Origin: JBDHUJ01 sp039809105
GTDB taxonomy: Bacteria > Patescibacteriota > Saccharimonadia > Saccharimonadales > UBA4665
Assembly: GCA_039809105.1 (NCBI GenBank)
Contig: JBDHUJ010000021.1
Coordinates: 1 to 30,344 of the forward strand
Direction of reading: 5' to 3'
DNA: 30,344 bases
Made by a program: the position numbers and the translations under genes. The notes below the pieces were generated by a model. The model was not told where the DNA came from, ran no database searches, and saw nothing but the letters and a program-made list of their open reading frames with translations. Below, one piece after another: positions 1 to 7,792 of this stretch; the first letter of the stretch is position 1; the number at the start of each line of letters is the position of its first letter.

Positions 1-48
1 ACCAGCCAGCACTTTTTATTCCCAGGAATATCTGGTAGTTTTGACATT

Positions 49-103
49 GGAACATCTCCTCTGTACTTGTTAGGTTTGCACTTACAAGTTTACGGGATGT
101 TCC
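49..103. repeat. Nested inverted repeat upstream of uvrA
   Basis: GGAACATC (49-56) pairs with GATGTTCC (96-103). Inside it, ACTTGT (65-70) pairs with ACAAGT (84-89). Together they could form a two-part stem-loop about 70 nt before the uvrA start. The window begins inside this intergenic stretch, so it may instead be the 3' structure of an unseen upstream gene. No T-tract follows on either strand. Confidence 0.4.
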
Positions 104-136
104 GTTTTAGTTTAGTGAACCTGTAAAGCTGCGCCC

Positions 137-165
137 TAGAAAAAAACGGGGAAAAGGCGTATACT
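137..165 (+). promoter_or_regulatory. uvrA promoter, near-leaderless
   Basis: A TATACT -10 at 160-165 lies 17 nt after a weak -35 (TAGAAA, 137-142). The ATG at 176 is only 10 nt beyond the -10, so the transcript would carry almost no leader. No Shine-Dalgarno sequence is present. Confidence 0.6.
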
Positions 166-175
166 CTACGGGTTA

Positions 176-2986
176 ATGAATGATGAAATCGTAGTTAAGG
201 GAGCGCGCGAGCACAACCTGAAGGATATCGATGTGACGATTCCTCGGGCGAAGCTCGTTGTCATAACCGGCCTTTCGGGTTCGGGTAAATCTTCGTTGGC
301 TTTTGACACGATTTATGCGGAAGGGCAGCGCCGCTATGTCGAAAGTCTGAGTGCGTATGCCCGGCAGTTTTTGGGACTGATGGAAAAGCCGGATGTCGAC
401 CAAATAGACGGTTTGTCGCCTGCGATTTCCATCGACCAGAAATCGACTTCTCGCAACCCACGTTCGACAGTTGCGACTGTGACTGAAATCTATGATTACT
501 TGCGCTTGTTGTTTGCGCGCATCGGTGTGCCGCACTGTCCTATCGATGGCGAGCCGGTGGTGCGCCAGACCACCCAGAACATTGTCGACCAAATCGCCGC
601 ACTGCCGGCTGGCGCGCGGCTGATGATTCTCGCACCTGTCGTCATAGACAAAAAAGGCGCCTTCGAGCACATTCCCGAGCAGTACCAACGTGCTGGCTTT
701 GCACGTGTCCGAGTGGATGGCGTGGTGTACGCGCTGGATGAATTTCCGGAGCTCGATAAGAACCATCGGCACCGCATAGAAATAGTCGTCGACCGGCTTA
801 TAAACGACGAAGCTTCGCGCAGTCGTTTGGCGCAAAGCACTGAGCAAGCGCTGGAAGTCGCCGAGGGTAAGATAGTTGCGCTAAATGCCGACACAGACGA
901 AACGTGGACGTACAGCCTTATGTACGCCTGCCCGAACCACCCCGAAGTCACTATACCCGAACTTGAACCGCGCACCTTCAGCTTTAACTCGCCCCATGGT
1001 GCGTGCCCGGTTTGTACTGGCTTGGGTTCGCGGCTTGAGGTTGACCCGGAGCTGGTGATTCCGAATGGCCGACTGACGATTGCGGAAGGTGCTATCCGTC
1101 CATACAATCGCATAAACGTCGACAACTGGTATATGAAGAAGTTGTCAGCTGTGGCTGAAAAGTATCGGTTTAGTTTACACACTCCAACTGGCGAAATTAC
1201 ACCCGAAAACATGCAGCGCATTTTGTACGGAACGGGTGATGATACGTACCGCGTGTCGCTGGGCGGTGGCCGCGCATTCAGCACGACTTACGAAGGTGTC
1301 ATCCCCAACTTGCAGCGCCGGCACAAAGAAACTGACAGCGATTTCATGCGCCGCGACATAGAACGTTTTATGCAGGAAAAGCCATGTTACGCCTGCCACG
1401 GCCGGCGTTTGAAGCCGGAAGTTCTGGCGGTGACCATCGGCGACAAATCCATTATGGACATCTGCGAGCTTTCTATAGACGACGCGGTCGAGCACATGAA
1501 CTCGCTCAAACTCAGCGACAAAGATATGCAGATTGCGCGGTTGGTGCTGAAGGAAGTTTGTGCGCGTCTGACGTTCCTGCAAGACGTCGGTTTGAATTAC
1601 CTTACATTGCTTCGTTCCGCTACGACATTGAGCGGTGGGGAAGCGCAGCGCATTCGCTTGGCAACCCAAATCGGTTCGGGTTTGATGGGCGTGTTGTACG
1701 TGCTGGACGAGCCATCTATTGGCCTGCACCAGCGCGACAACGATCGGCTTATCAAAACGCTGAAGCACCTGCGTGACCTTGGTAATACAGTCATTGTAGT
1801 AGAGCACGACGAAGACACCATCCGCACTGCCGACTATCTTTTAGACATTGGTCCGGGTGCGGGAATCCACGGTGGTCATGTGGTGGCGCAAGGCACGCCG
1901 GCGGAAGTCGAAAAGACCAAAGACAGCATAACTGGCCAGTACCTGAGCGGGCGCAAAGTCATTGACGTGCCGAAGCGTCGTCGCAAAGGCAATGGCAAAA
2001 AACTACGCATCGTCGGTGCGCGCGAAAACAACTTGCAGAACGTTTCGGTCGACATTCCGCTCGGCGAATTAGTCGTGGTGAGTGGTGTTTCTGGCTCTGG
2101 AAAATCGAGTCTTATAAACGATATTTTGGCGAAGGAATTGCAGGCGCGTTTACATCGCGCAAGCACTGTTCCCGGCAAGCACGACGACATTGAAGGCATC
2201 TCCGAACTCGACAAAGCTATCATCATCGACCAGTCGCCCATCGGCCGTACGCCACGTTCGAACCCGGCCACATACACCGGTTTATTTACGCCTATTCGTG
2301 AGTTATTTGCGAGTGTGCCCGAAGCGAAATTACGTGGCTACAGCGCCGGACGCTTCAGTTTCAACGTCAAGGGCGGACGCTGTGAAAACTGCGCCGGCGA
2401 CGGAATTATAAAAATAGAAATGCACTTCTTGCCGGACGTGTACGTGCCGTGCGAAGTTTGCCACGGCAAGCGCTACAACCGCGAAGCTTTGGAAATCCAC
2501 TACAAAGACAAGACTGTAAGTGACGTATTGGAAATGACGTGCGAACAGGCGCTGGAATTCTTCGAAAACCAACCCGCTATTGCACGCAAGCTGCAAACTA
2601 TGGTTGATGTCGGTCTGGGCTACATTTCGCTCGGCCAGCCAGCAACGCAGCTGAGCGGTGGCGAAGCGCAGCGCATAAAACTTGCCAGCGAACTCAGCCG
2701 TCGCCCGACCGGCCGCACACTCTACATTCTGGACGAACCGACGACTGGCCTGCACATGGCTGATGTCGAAAAGTTACTTGGCGTCATGCAAGCGCTGGTA
2801 GACGCTGGCAACAGCATGCTCGTTATTGAACACAACCTAGACGTTATCAAAAGTGCCGACTGGCTCATAGACATGGGCCCAGAAGGCGGCAACGGCGGCG
2901 GCCGCGTCCTGGCCGAAGGCACGCCAGAACAAATCGCCAAAGTCAAAGAATCTTACACCGGCCAGTTCCTGCAGCGCATGCTTTAG
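176..2986 (+). CDS. uvrA: UvrABC system protein A
   Basis: Damage-recognition ATPase of nucleotide excision repair. As a dimer it scans DNA and loads UvrB. The 936-aa length is normal for the family. Visible elements are the first Walker A (GLSGSGKSS, about residues 32-40), a zinc module at about residues 252-280, a CxxC pair in CYACHGRR, an ABC signature LSGGEAQRI, a second Walker A near residue 640, the second zinc module (CENC...CEVC) and a second LSGGEAQRI followed by ILDEPTTGLH. In the first zinc module the usual second cysteine is histidine (C252-P-N-H255), a variant that can still bind zinc. The ATG at 176 was chosen because a TATACT box sits 10 nt upstream and the family motif VKGAREHNL starts at residue 8. 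The 3' end overlaps the convergent DedA gene by 4 nt. uvrC lies 13.5 kb downstream; uvrB is not in the window. Confidence 0.98.
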   Translation: MNDEIVVKGAREHNLKDIDVTIPRAKLVVITGLSGSGKSSLAFDTIYAEGQRRYVESLSAYARQFLGLMEKPDVDQIDGLSPAISIDQKSTSRNPRSTVATVTEIYDYLRLLFARIGVPHCPIDGEPVVRQTTQNIVDQIAALPAGARLMILAPVVIDKKGAFEHIPEQYQRAGFARVRVDGVVYALDEFPELDKNHRHRIEIVVDRLINDEASRSRLAQSTEQALEVAEGKIVALNADTDETWTYSLMYACPNHPEVTIPELEPRTFSFNSPHGACPVCTGLGSRLEVDPELVIPNGRLTIAEGAIRPYNRINVDNWYMKKLSAVAEKYRFSLHTPTGEITPENMQRILYGTGDDTYRVSLGGGRAFSTTYEGVIPNLQRRHKETDSDFMRRDIERFMQEKPCYACHGRRLKPEVLAVTIGDKSIMDICELSIDDAVEHMNSLKLSDKDMQIARLVLKEVCARLTFLQDVGLNYLTLLRSATTLSGGEAQRIRLATQIGSGLMGVLYVLDEPSIGLHQRDNDRLIKTLKHLRDLGNTVIVVEHDEDTIRTADYLLDIGPGAGIHGGHVVAQGTPAEVEKTKDSITGQYLSGRKVIDVPKRRRKGNGKKLRIVGARENNLQNVSVDIPLGELVVVSGVSGSGKSSLINDILAKELQARLHRASTVPGKHDDIEGISELDKAIIIDQSPIGRTPRSNPATYTGLFTPIRELFASVPEAKLRGYSAGRFSFNVKGGRCENCAGDGIIKIEMHFLPDVYVPCEVCHGKRYNREALEIHYKDKTVSDVLEMTCEQALEFFENQPAIARKLQTMVDVGLGYISLGQPATQLSGGEAQRIKLASELSRRPTGRTLYILDEPTTGLHMADVEKLLGVMQALVDAGNSMLVIEHNLDVIKSADWLIDMGPEGGNGGGRVLAEGTPEQIAKVKESYTGQFLQRML

Positions 2987-3627
2987 TCTTGTTTTGTGTC
3001 GGTTTTCTTGGGGCGAGAGAACTTGGATTTTAGAGAGGCGCGGATTTTGGGGTCTTTGAGAGCGTGGTAAAGAGTGGGGATGAGGGTTAGGAGCACGATG
3101 CCGATGAGTATAGGCTCGATGTAGTTTTCAATACCGGGAATTTGGCTGGCCACAAAGTAGCCAAACAGGACGAGTGATACCGTCCAGGCAATGTTGCCGA
3201 TGGCATCGAAGATGACGAATTGCTTGCGGTTCATGCGGGCAGCTCCGGCAGCGACCGGCGCAAACGAGCGGACGATGGGGATAAAATGTGCGACCAGCAT
3301 GGTTTTACTGCCGTATTTTTCGAAGAACGACTCGGCGCGCATGATGTAGTCGTGGCGGAAAATTATGCCGTCTTCTTTTTTAAACAGCTTCGGTCCGAAG
3401 CTTTTGCCTATTTGGTAGCCGACATTGTCACCGGCGATGGCTGCGGCGGCGATGACTATTATGGCTGCGGGCAACGAAAGCGTGCCGGCGGCGGCCAATA
3501 TGCCTGCGCTCAGAAGCAGCGTGTCACCGGGGAAGAAAAAACCGACCATCATCCCCGACTCAGCGAAAATAATGGCCGCAATCAGCAGCAGTCCGCCGGT
3601 CTGTATGAGATGTGTCGGGTCAAACAT
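2983..3627 (-). CDS. DedA/VTT-family membrane protein
   Basis: DedA (SNARE-associated, VTT-domain) inner-membrane protein of 214 aa. Family members are linked to undecaprenyl-phosphate or phospholipid flipping and membrane homeostasis; the specific substrate cannot be read here. Evidence: an N-terminal hydrophobic re-entrant segment, the motif FFFPGDTLL (about residues 31-39), an alanine-rich helix leading to GDNVGYQIGK, the conserved region HFIPIVRSFAPVAAGAARM, and two C-terminal hydrophobic segments ending in a basic tail. A GTG 18 nt upstream gives a longer frame, but it lies inside the promoter: TATAAT occupies 3640-3635 on this strand. I therefore start at the ATG at 3627, 7 nt after the -10. 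Its tail overlaps the end of uvrA. Confidence 0.92.
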   Translation of the reverse strand: MFDPTHLIQTGGLLLIAAIIFAESGMMVGFFFPGDTLLLSAGILAAAGTLSLPAAIIVIAAAAIAGDNVGYQIGKSFGPKLFKKEDGIIFRHDYIMRAESFFEKYGSKTMLVAHFIPIVRSFAPVAAGAARMNRKQFVIFDAIGNIAWTVSLVLFGYFVASQIPGIENYIEPILIGIVLLTLIPTLYHALKDPKIRASLKSKFSRPKKTDTKQD

Positions 3628-3640
3628 CCCTCCTATTATA
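3628..3640 (-). promoter_or_regulatory. -10 of the DedA gene
   Basis: Reading the minus strand, TATAAT (3640-3635) is followed by AGGAGGG and then ATG at 3627. The G-rich run could be a Shine-Dalgarno, but it is only 1 nt from the ATG. A start seven bases after the -10 fits leaderless initiation better. The -35 region falls within the adjacent palindrome. Confidence 0.6.
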
Positions 3641-3653
3641 CCCACCTCTCTCT

Positions 3654-3694
3654 ATTGCAAGGACGGACCTTGCAACAAGGTCCGTCCTTGCAAT
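3654..3694. repeat. Left palindrome flanking the RAYT transposase
   Basis: Perfect inverted repeat with 19-bp arms (3654-3672 and 3676-3694, left arm ATTGCAAGGACGGACCTTG) around a CAA loop. An almost identical copy lies at 4315-4353, directly after the transposase gene. This is the arrangement expected of REP-type hairpins recognised by a RAYT enzyme. It sits between the divergent -10 boxes of the DedA and transposase genes. Confidence 0.93.
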
Positions 3695-3705
3695 ATACTG
3701 CAGGT
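3694..3705 (+). promoter_or_regulatory. -10 of the RAYT transposase gene
   Basis: TATACT at 3694-3699 begins on the last base of the left palindrome and is 6 nt from the ATG at 3706. The palindrome would occupy the -35 region, so hairpin formation or protein binding there could affect transcription (inference). Confidence 0.55.
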
Positions 3706-4314
3706 ATGCCAAGTAGAAACCGTAATAAGGTGTGGGTGCCCGGAGAAGTCTATCACGTTTACAATAGGGGCAATAACAAACAACCGATTTTTCTTGATGA
3801 GCAGGACTATGCGGTATTTCTGAATATCATAAAACTGAGTTTGCAAGAGGAGCGTACGACGGATAAGTTTGGGCGTCCTCGCAAAAACTGGTATGGCGAT
3901 ATCGAGCTTCTCGCATTCTGCCTCATGCCAAACCACTTCCACCTGCTGCTTTACCAGAAATCTGAACGGGCTATCAGCGACTTTATGCGAGGTCTTGCGA
4001 CATCATATACAGGTTATATGAATCACAAATATGACTGGACGGGCCACTTGTTCCAGGGCGTCTTCAAGGCATCGCATATAGATGAAAATTCCTACTGGCT
4101 GCACATATCGCGGTATATACACCTGAACCCGAAAGCATGGCGGACCTGGGAGTGGTCCAGCCTGCCGTATTACACGCAAGAGAAGCAGGCGGATTGGGTG
4201 CGGCCAGACCGTATCGCACAAGCATTCCCCAACGGTACGTATCTGGGATTTGTAGCTGATTACGAATCCCACAAAGATATGCTCGACGAACTGAAGCACA
4301 TAACCGCAGACTAG
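3706..4314 (+). CDS. REP-associated tyrosine transposase (RAYT, Y1/HUH)
   Basis: A 202-aa single-strand DNA transposase of the IS200/RAYT group (Y1_Tnp fold). These enzymes cut and join at hairpin REP sequences using a metal-binding HUH pair and a tyrosine nucleophile. The frame shows YHVYNRG (residues 16-22), the HUH motif MPNHFHLLL with H77 and H79, a helix containing the candidate nucleophile among Y101/Y104/Y109 (TSYTGYMNHKY), GHLFQGVFKA and YIHLNP. All core motifs are intact. The start is the ATG at 3706, 6 nt after TATACT; a longer frame to 3220 runs back through the DedA gene and is spurious. The gene is flanked at both ends by the same 19-bp-arm palindrome. The right copy begins on the last base of the stop codon, so gene plus repeats look like one unit. 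No terminal transposon repeats or target duplication were recognised. Confidence 0.95.
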   Translation: MPSRNRNKVWVPGEVYHVYNRGNNKQPIFLDEQDYAVFLNIIKLSLQEERTTDKFGRPRKNWYGDIELLAFCLMPNHFHLLLYQKSERAISDFMRGLATSYTGYMNHKYDWTGHLFQGVFKASHIDENSYWLHISRYIHLNPKAWRTWEWSSLPYYTQEKQADWVRPDRIAQAFPNGTYLGFVADYESHKDMLDELKHITAD

Positions 4315-4353
4315 TTGCAAGGACGGACCTTGCAGCAAGGTCCGTCCTTGCAA
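4315..4353. repeat. Right palindrome flanking the RAYT transposase
   Basis: Perfect inverted repeat with 19-bp arms (4315-4333 and 4335-4353) around one A. It differs from the left copy (3654-3694) only at the loop and arm ends. It starts immediately after the transposase stop codon and ends 13 nt before the rplY -10. Confidence 0.93.
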
Positions 4354-4366
4354 TAAAAGGATATGG

Positions 4367-4403
4367 TATAATAGAAGGTACATAAAGAGAGGGTTTACCG
4401 ACT
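4367..4403 (+). promoter_or_regulatory. rplY -10 and short Shine-Dalgarno leader
   Basis: TATAAT at 4367-4372 lies 31 nt before the ATG. An AGAGAGGG ribosome-binding site occupies 4386-4393. Unlike most genes here, this one has a leader and a plausible SD. The -35 zone lies within the right palindrome of the RAYT unit. Confidence 0.6.
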
Positions 4404-5144
4404 ATGTCTGACCAAATTGTTTTAGACGTCGACACGCGCGACGTGGTGGGAAAAGGCTTGAAGCAGTTACGTAAGGATGGGATTGTACCGGGGGTCATCC
4501 ACGACCACGGGAACGCATCGGTGCATATACAGGTTGAATACCAGGCGGCGCACAAGGCATTTCACGATGCCGGCAAGCACCACCCGGTGCAGGTCAGTGC
4601 TGGTGGTAAAAAATACACCACCATCATCAAGGATGTGACGTTTGACCCGGTTTACAACTCCATGACACACATCGTTTTCGGTGCCGTCCGTGCCAACGAA
4701 AAAGTCGCTGCCGAAATCCCCGTCCACGCTCGTTACGACGAAGGCAACGAAGCTAGCCCGGCAGAACGCGCCGGCCTGATTGTGCTCGAACAGCTCACGA
4801 GCGTCGAAGTCAAAGCCCTGCCGAAAGACCTGCCGGACGAACTGACCTACGACGCCGAAAAGCTCGCCGAAGTCGGTGACCAGCTGACTGTCGCAGACTT
4901 GACCGTACCAAGCGGTGTGGTCGTCGAAACCGAACCGGAACATGTTATCGTAACGGTCTTTGAGCCAAGTGCTCTGGCGGCTGCTAACGACGACGCTGGC
5001 GGTGATGCCGAGGCAACTGTGGAAGGCGTCGAATCTGACAACGAAAGCTCTGCCGAAGAAGGTACCCAGGCCGACGAAGTCCGCCCAGGCGGCAAAGAGC
5101 AGAAAGAATCCCACGACCAAGGCACCAACCCCGAAAAACAATAG
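4404..5144 (+). CDS. rplY: Ribosomal protein bL25, Ctc form
   Basis: 5S rRNA-binding protein of the large subunit, in the long two-domain Ctc/TL5 form (246 aa). The N-terminal L25 domain (about residues 5-90) carries the family pattern VVGKGLKQLRKDGIVPGVI and the strand region KDVTFDPV. A C-terminal beta domain follows (about 95-190), with the GVVVETEPEHVIVTV segment near its end. Residues about 195-246 are an acidic, glutamate-rich, low-complexity tail ending PEKQ. Such tails are common in this family and vary between species. The gene has its own TATAAT promoter with an SD leader and ends at a strong intrinsic terminator, so it is probably monocistronic. Confidence 0.94.
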   Translation: MSDQIVLDVDTRDVVGKGLKQLRKDGIVPGVIHDHGNASVHIQVEYQAAHKAFHDAGKHHPVQVSAGGKKYTTIIKDVTFDPVYNSMTHIVFGAVRANEKVAAEIPVHARYDEGNEASPAERAGLIVLEQLTSVEVKALPKDLPDELTYDAEKLAEVGDQLTVADLTVPSGVVVETEPEHVIVTVFEPSALAAANDDAGGDAEATVEGVESDNESSAEEGTQADEVRPGGKEQKESHDQGTNPEKQ

Positions 5145-5157
5145 CCTTGCGTTAACA

Positions 5158-5189
5158 AAAAAGAGCCTGTCATAGCACGGGCTCTTTTT
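5158..5189 (+). terminator. Intrinsic terminator after rplY
   Basis: The stem AAAAAGAGCC (5158-5167) pairs with GGCTCTTTTT (5180-5189) around a 12-nt loop, and the 3' arm ends in five T residues. It begins 13 nt after the rplY stop. The next promoter (TATACT, 5191-5196) starts 1 nt past the stem. Confidence 0.88.
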
Positions 5190-5190
5190 G

Positions 5191-5212
5191 TATACTGCTG
5201 ACAAAGGAGGGG
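5191..5212 (+). promoter_or_regulatory. Methyltransferase -10 and Shine-Dalgarno
   Basis: TATACT at 5191-5196 is followed by AAAGGAGGGG at 5203-5212 and ATG at 5217. The predicted transcript would begin at or just before the ribosome-binding site, giving a leader of only about 13 nt. Confidence 0.6.
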
Positions 5213-5216
5213 CAAC

Positions 5217-6002
5217 ATGAAGGCCAGAACCGAAAATGCGTTTACCGGCAAGACGGCTCAGAAGTTTGCCGACTATGCCGATACGGTGCGTGGGTTTATA
5301 CGCTACCAACTAGTGCAGCAGAACTTAAGAGCAGTTCTGGGTGATAAGCCGCTCAACATCGCTGACATCGGTGGCGGTGCGGCCATAGATGCCGTTTGGT
5401 TGGCGGAACTCGGCCACTCGGTCACCATCGTGGAGCCAGCTGCAGACCAGATAGCTTTAGCTCAGGAAAAGGTAGCACAGCTAGAGCCTGACATTGCCAC
5501 TCGCATCATGGCCGTACAGGGCACGGCAGAAACGCTTCTGGCCGACGGCAAGGCAGATAGTTACGACGTGGTGCTTTCACACGGCGTTGCTATGTACACC
5601 GACGACCCAGAGGCGTTCATTACTAGCCTTAGCCAGTTACTTAAACCAGCAGGCACTCTTTCGCTACTGGAAAAAGGTTGGGCGGGGGCTTATTCGCGAG
5701 TCGTTGCCGAGCAAGACTACTCAGCCGCAAATCAGTTACGCCGTGAAGACAAATTCACCAACCACATGGGCAAGCTGGTTTGGGCTTTCCGGCCCGAGAC
5801 ACTGCAAGGCTACCTGACGGGGTTGGGGCTAAGGAATCTTGAATGGAAGGGTGTACGAATTGCGCACGATGCTGATTACCGCCTAACTATCGAACTCAGC
5901 GAGGCCGAGCAAGAGTCAGTACTGGCGGTAGAGCAGGCGCTCGGCGCTGCGCATGAAACCCGTGGCATGGGCCAAATGCTCCATTTTATCGCACAGAAAT
6001 AG
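5217..6002 (+). CDS. Class I SAM-dependent methyltransferase, CmoM/SmtA-like
   Basis: A 261-aa Rossmann-fold methyltransferase. Motif I (IADIGGGAAID, about residues 48-58) binds S-adenosylmethionine. The acidic end of strand 2 is VTIVEPA, and strand 4 with its following loop is YDVVLSHGVAMYTDD. Overall layout, including the N-terminal GKTAQKFADYA region, resembles CmoM (SmtA), which methylates cmo5U34 of tRNA. General class I methyltransferases share these features, so the substrate is not certain. An SD (AAAGGAGG) sits 5 to 14 nt before the ATG. The stop codon at 6000-6002 directly abuts the convergent ABC gene. trhO, another U34-modifying enzyme, lies 4 kb away in a separate transcript. Confidence 0.85.
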   Translation: MKARTENAFTGKTAQKFADYADTVRGFIRYQLVQQNLRAVLGDKPLNIADIGGGAAIDAVWLAELGHSVTIVEPAADQIALAQEKVAQLEPDIATRIMAVQGTAETLLADGKADSYDVVLSHGVAMYTDDPEAFITSLSQLLKPAGTLSLLEKGWAGAYSRVVAEQDYSAANQLRREDKFTNHMGKLVWAFRPETLQGYLTGLGLRNLEWKGVRIAHDADYRLTIELSEAEQESVLAVEQALGAAHETRGMGQMLHFIAQK

Positions 6003-7763
6003 CTACTCTTCTATGAACCCGCCGCTTTGGTGCGCCCAAAGTTTGGCGTAGAGCCCATTTTTCGCGAGCAGTTCTTTGTGGCTGCCGTCTTCGACTACGG
6101 CGCCTTCGTTGAGTACGAGTATCCGGTCCATTTTCTGAATGGTGCTGAGGCGGTGGGCGATAACCAGCGCGGTTTTGTCTTTCATGAGCTCGGTCAGCGC
6201 AGACTGGATGAGCTTTTCGCTCGCGCTGTCGAGCGCGGAGGTTGCTTCGTCGAGCACTAATATTGGCGCTTCTTTTAAGATTGCACGCGCAATGGCGATA
6301 CGTTGCCGTTGGCCGCCGCTGAGCTTCACGCCGCGCTCACCGACAACCGTTTCGTAACCATTCGGCAGTTTGGTGATGAATGCATGGGCGGAAGCTTTTT
6401 TGGCCGCATCGAGCACTTCTTTGTCGGTCGCATCGATGTTGCCATACGCGATATTTTCGCGGATGGAACGGTGGAACAGCAGCGGCTCTTGCGAAACGTA
6501 TGCAATCGACTGGCGTAAGCTGGCTTGCGTAACGTGCGCGATATTTTGTTCGTCGATGGCTATTTCGCCGCTCGTCACATCTTCGAACCGCAGCAGCAGC
6601 TTGGTGAGTGTGGTCTTGCCACCGCCACTCGGTCCGACCAATCCGATTTTCTCACCAGCTTTGACGTGAATGTTCAGATTTTGGAACACGACATCCTTGC
6701 TCGACGCGTCCTGGTATCGGAATGAGACGCCACGGAATGAGACGTCACCGCTGCGAACTGCAAGTTCCGGCGCGCCCGGGTCGTCGACGATTTCTATGTC
6801 TTCCTGCAGCATTTCGGTCATCGGCGCAACCTGCAGCAGCGCTTCCTCTATCTGGCGCATGATGTTGCCGATTTGGAACAGACGGTTGCTCAGCATCACC
6901 GTGTATGAAAATGCAAAGATACCGGTTGCCAGGAGCGCCGGGTTTCGGTGAACCTCCCATGTCAGCACGAGCACAAAGGTGATTTGAAACAGCAGGAGCC
7001 CAGCCAATCGTCTGGAGCCGTCCGAGGCCATCGAACGCCAGTTGTCAATCCGCAGCCCAAGCAAATGCGAAGCTAGTGCGTTATGTTGTTGCATTTCGTG
7101 CTGTTCGGTGCCGAATGTTTTTACGGTTTGGTTGTTCACTATAGTATCGGCTACATGGGCAATCATTGCCTTGCCGGCCGCTTGCCGCGCTATGCGTTGT
7201 GGCTTCATTTTGCGCCTGAAGCGTATGGTCGACGCAATGACCAGGCTTGTCATGGCCAGAAGCACCAGACCGAGCAAAGGCGAGCTGACACCGACCAGGA
7301 TTATGCCGAGTACTACGATGGCAACAAAAGGAATGGTATCGATGAAGAACGCGTTGGAAAGCTGCATAAATCCGGCCGCGTAGTCGCCGACATCAGAAAC
7401 CAACTTGCCCGAAATGCGATTGTTATGAAAACTTGCCCCGCGCTTCAAAAGCCTGTCCATCGCTTCGTTGTCCAGGTTTGCCATGACTCGCGGCTGTAGT
7501 TCGAAAAAGTTCCTGAACGCGATATTGTTGAGTGCTACGGTCACTACCGACACAACAACAAGGCTGACGATAAACGGCGCGACTTCCGAACCAGGTACCG
7601 CGAGCGAACCGAGTATTTTACCAATGAGAAACGGCACCACGACACCCATGCCAAGGTTGGCCAGTGGGATGAACCACGTAAACACAAACAGGCGCTTATG
7701 CTGGGCGCATAAGCGCCAGAAGTGCCGTATGGCTATTTTGTCGGTTGAAGATTTATCTTTCAT
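6003..7763 (-). CDS. ABC exporter half-transporter (second gene of pair)
   Basis: A 586-aa type I ABC exporter subunit with the usual fusion of membrane domain (about residues 20-310, six hydrophobic helices) and nucleotide-binding domain (about 340-586). The NBD has Walker A GPSGGGKTT, Q-loop YVSQEP, signature LSGGQRQRIAIARA, Walker B ILVLDEATSALDS and the H-loop VIAHRLST, all intact. It lies 29 nt after a second, similar exporter gene and is probably co-transcribed with it, forming a heterodimer (inference). A TACACT box (7780-7775) 11 nt before the ATG might give an additional internal start. The protein ends LWAHQSGGFIEE, as does its neighbour. The substrate cannot be inferred; relatives export lipids, peptides or drugs. 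Confidence 0.93.
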   Translation of the reverse strand: MKDKSSTDKIAIRHFWRLCAQHKRLFVFTWFIPLANLGMGVVVPFLIGKILGSLAVPGSEVAPFIVSLVVVSVVTVALNNIAFRNFFELQPRVMANLDNEAMDRLLKRGASFHNNRISGKLVSDVGDYAAGFMQLSNAFFIDTIPFVAIVVLGIILVGVSSPLLGLVLLAMTSLVIASTIRFRRKMKPQRIARQAAGKAMIAHVADTIVNNQTVKTFGTEQHEMQQHNALASHLLGLRIDNWRSMASDGSRRLAGLLLFQITFVLVLTWEVHRNPALLATGIFAFSYTVMLSNRLFQIGNIMRQIEEALLQVAPMTEMLQEDIEIVDDPGAPELAVRSGDVSFRGVSFRYQDASSKDVVFQNLNIHVKAGEKIGLVGPSGGGKTTLTKLLLRFEDVTSGEIAIDEQNIAHVTQASLRQSIAYVSQEPLLFHRSIRENIAYGNIDATDKEVLDAAKKASAHAFITKLPNGYETVVGERGVKLSGGQRQRIAIARAILKEAPILVLDEATSALDSASEKLIQSALTELMKDKTALVIAHRLSTIQKMDRILVLNEGAVVEDGSHKELLAKNGLYAKLWAHQSGGFIEE

Positions 7764-7792
7764 GGTTCTGTACTAGTGTACTGCTTTCTGAC

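Noticed and set aside
173..847. Antisense frames over uvrA and other long genes
   Set aside because: They overlap strongly conserved coding sequence in the opposite frame and have no start signals or recognisable domains.
3220..3705. Upstream extension of the transposase frame
   Set aside because: It reads antisense through the DedA gene and the left palindrome; RAYT homology begins at 3706.
3654..4353. RAYT palindromes as intrinsic terminators
   Set aside because: Neither copy is followed by a T-tract on either strand, and their identity at both ends of the transposase fits REP function better.
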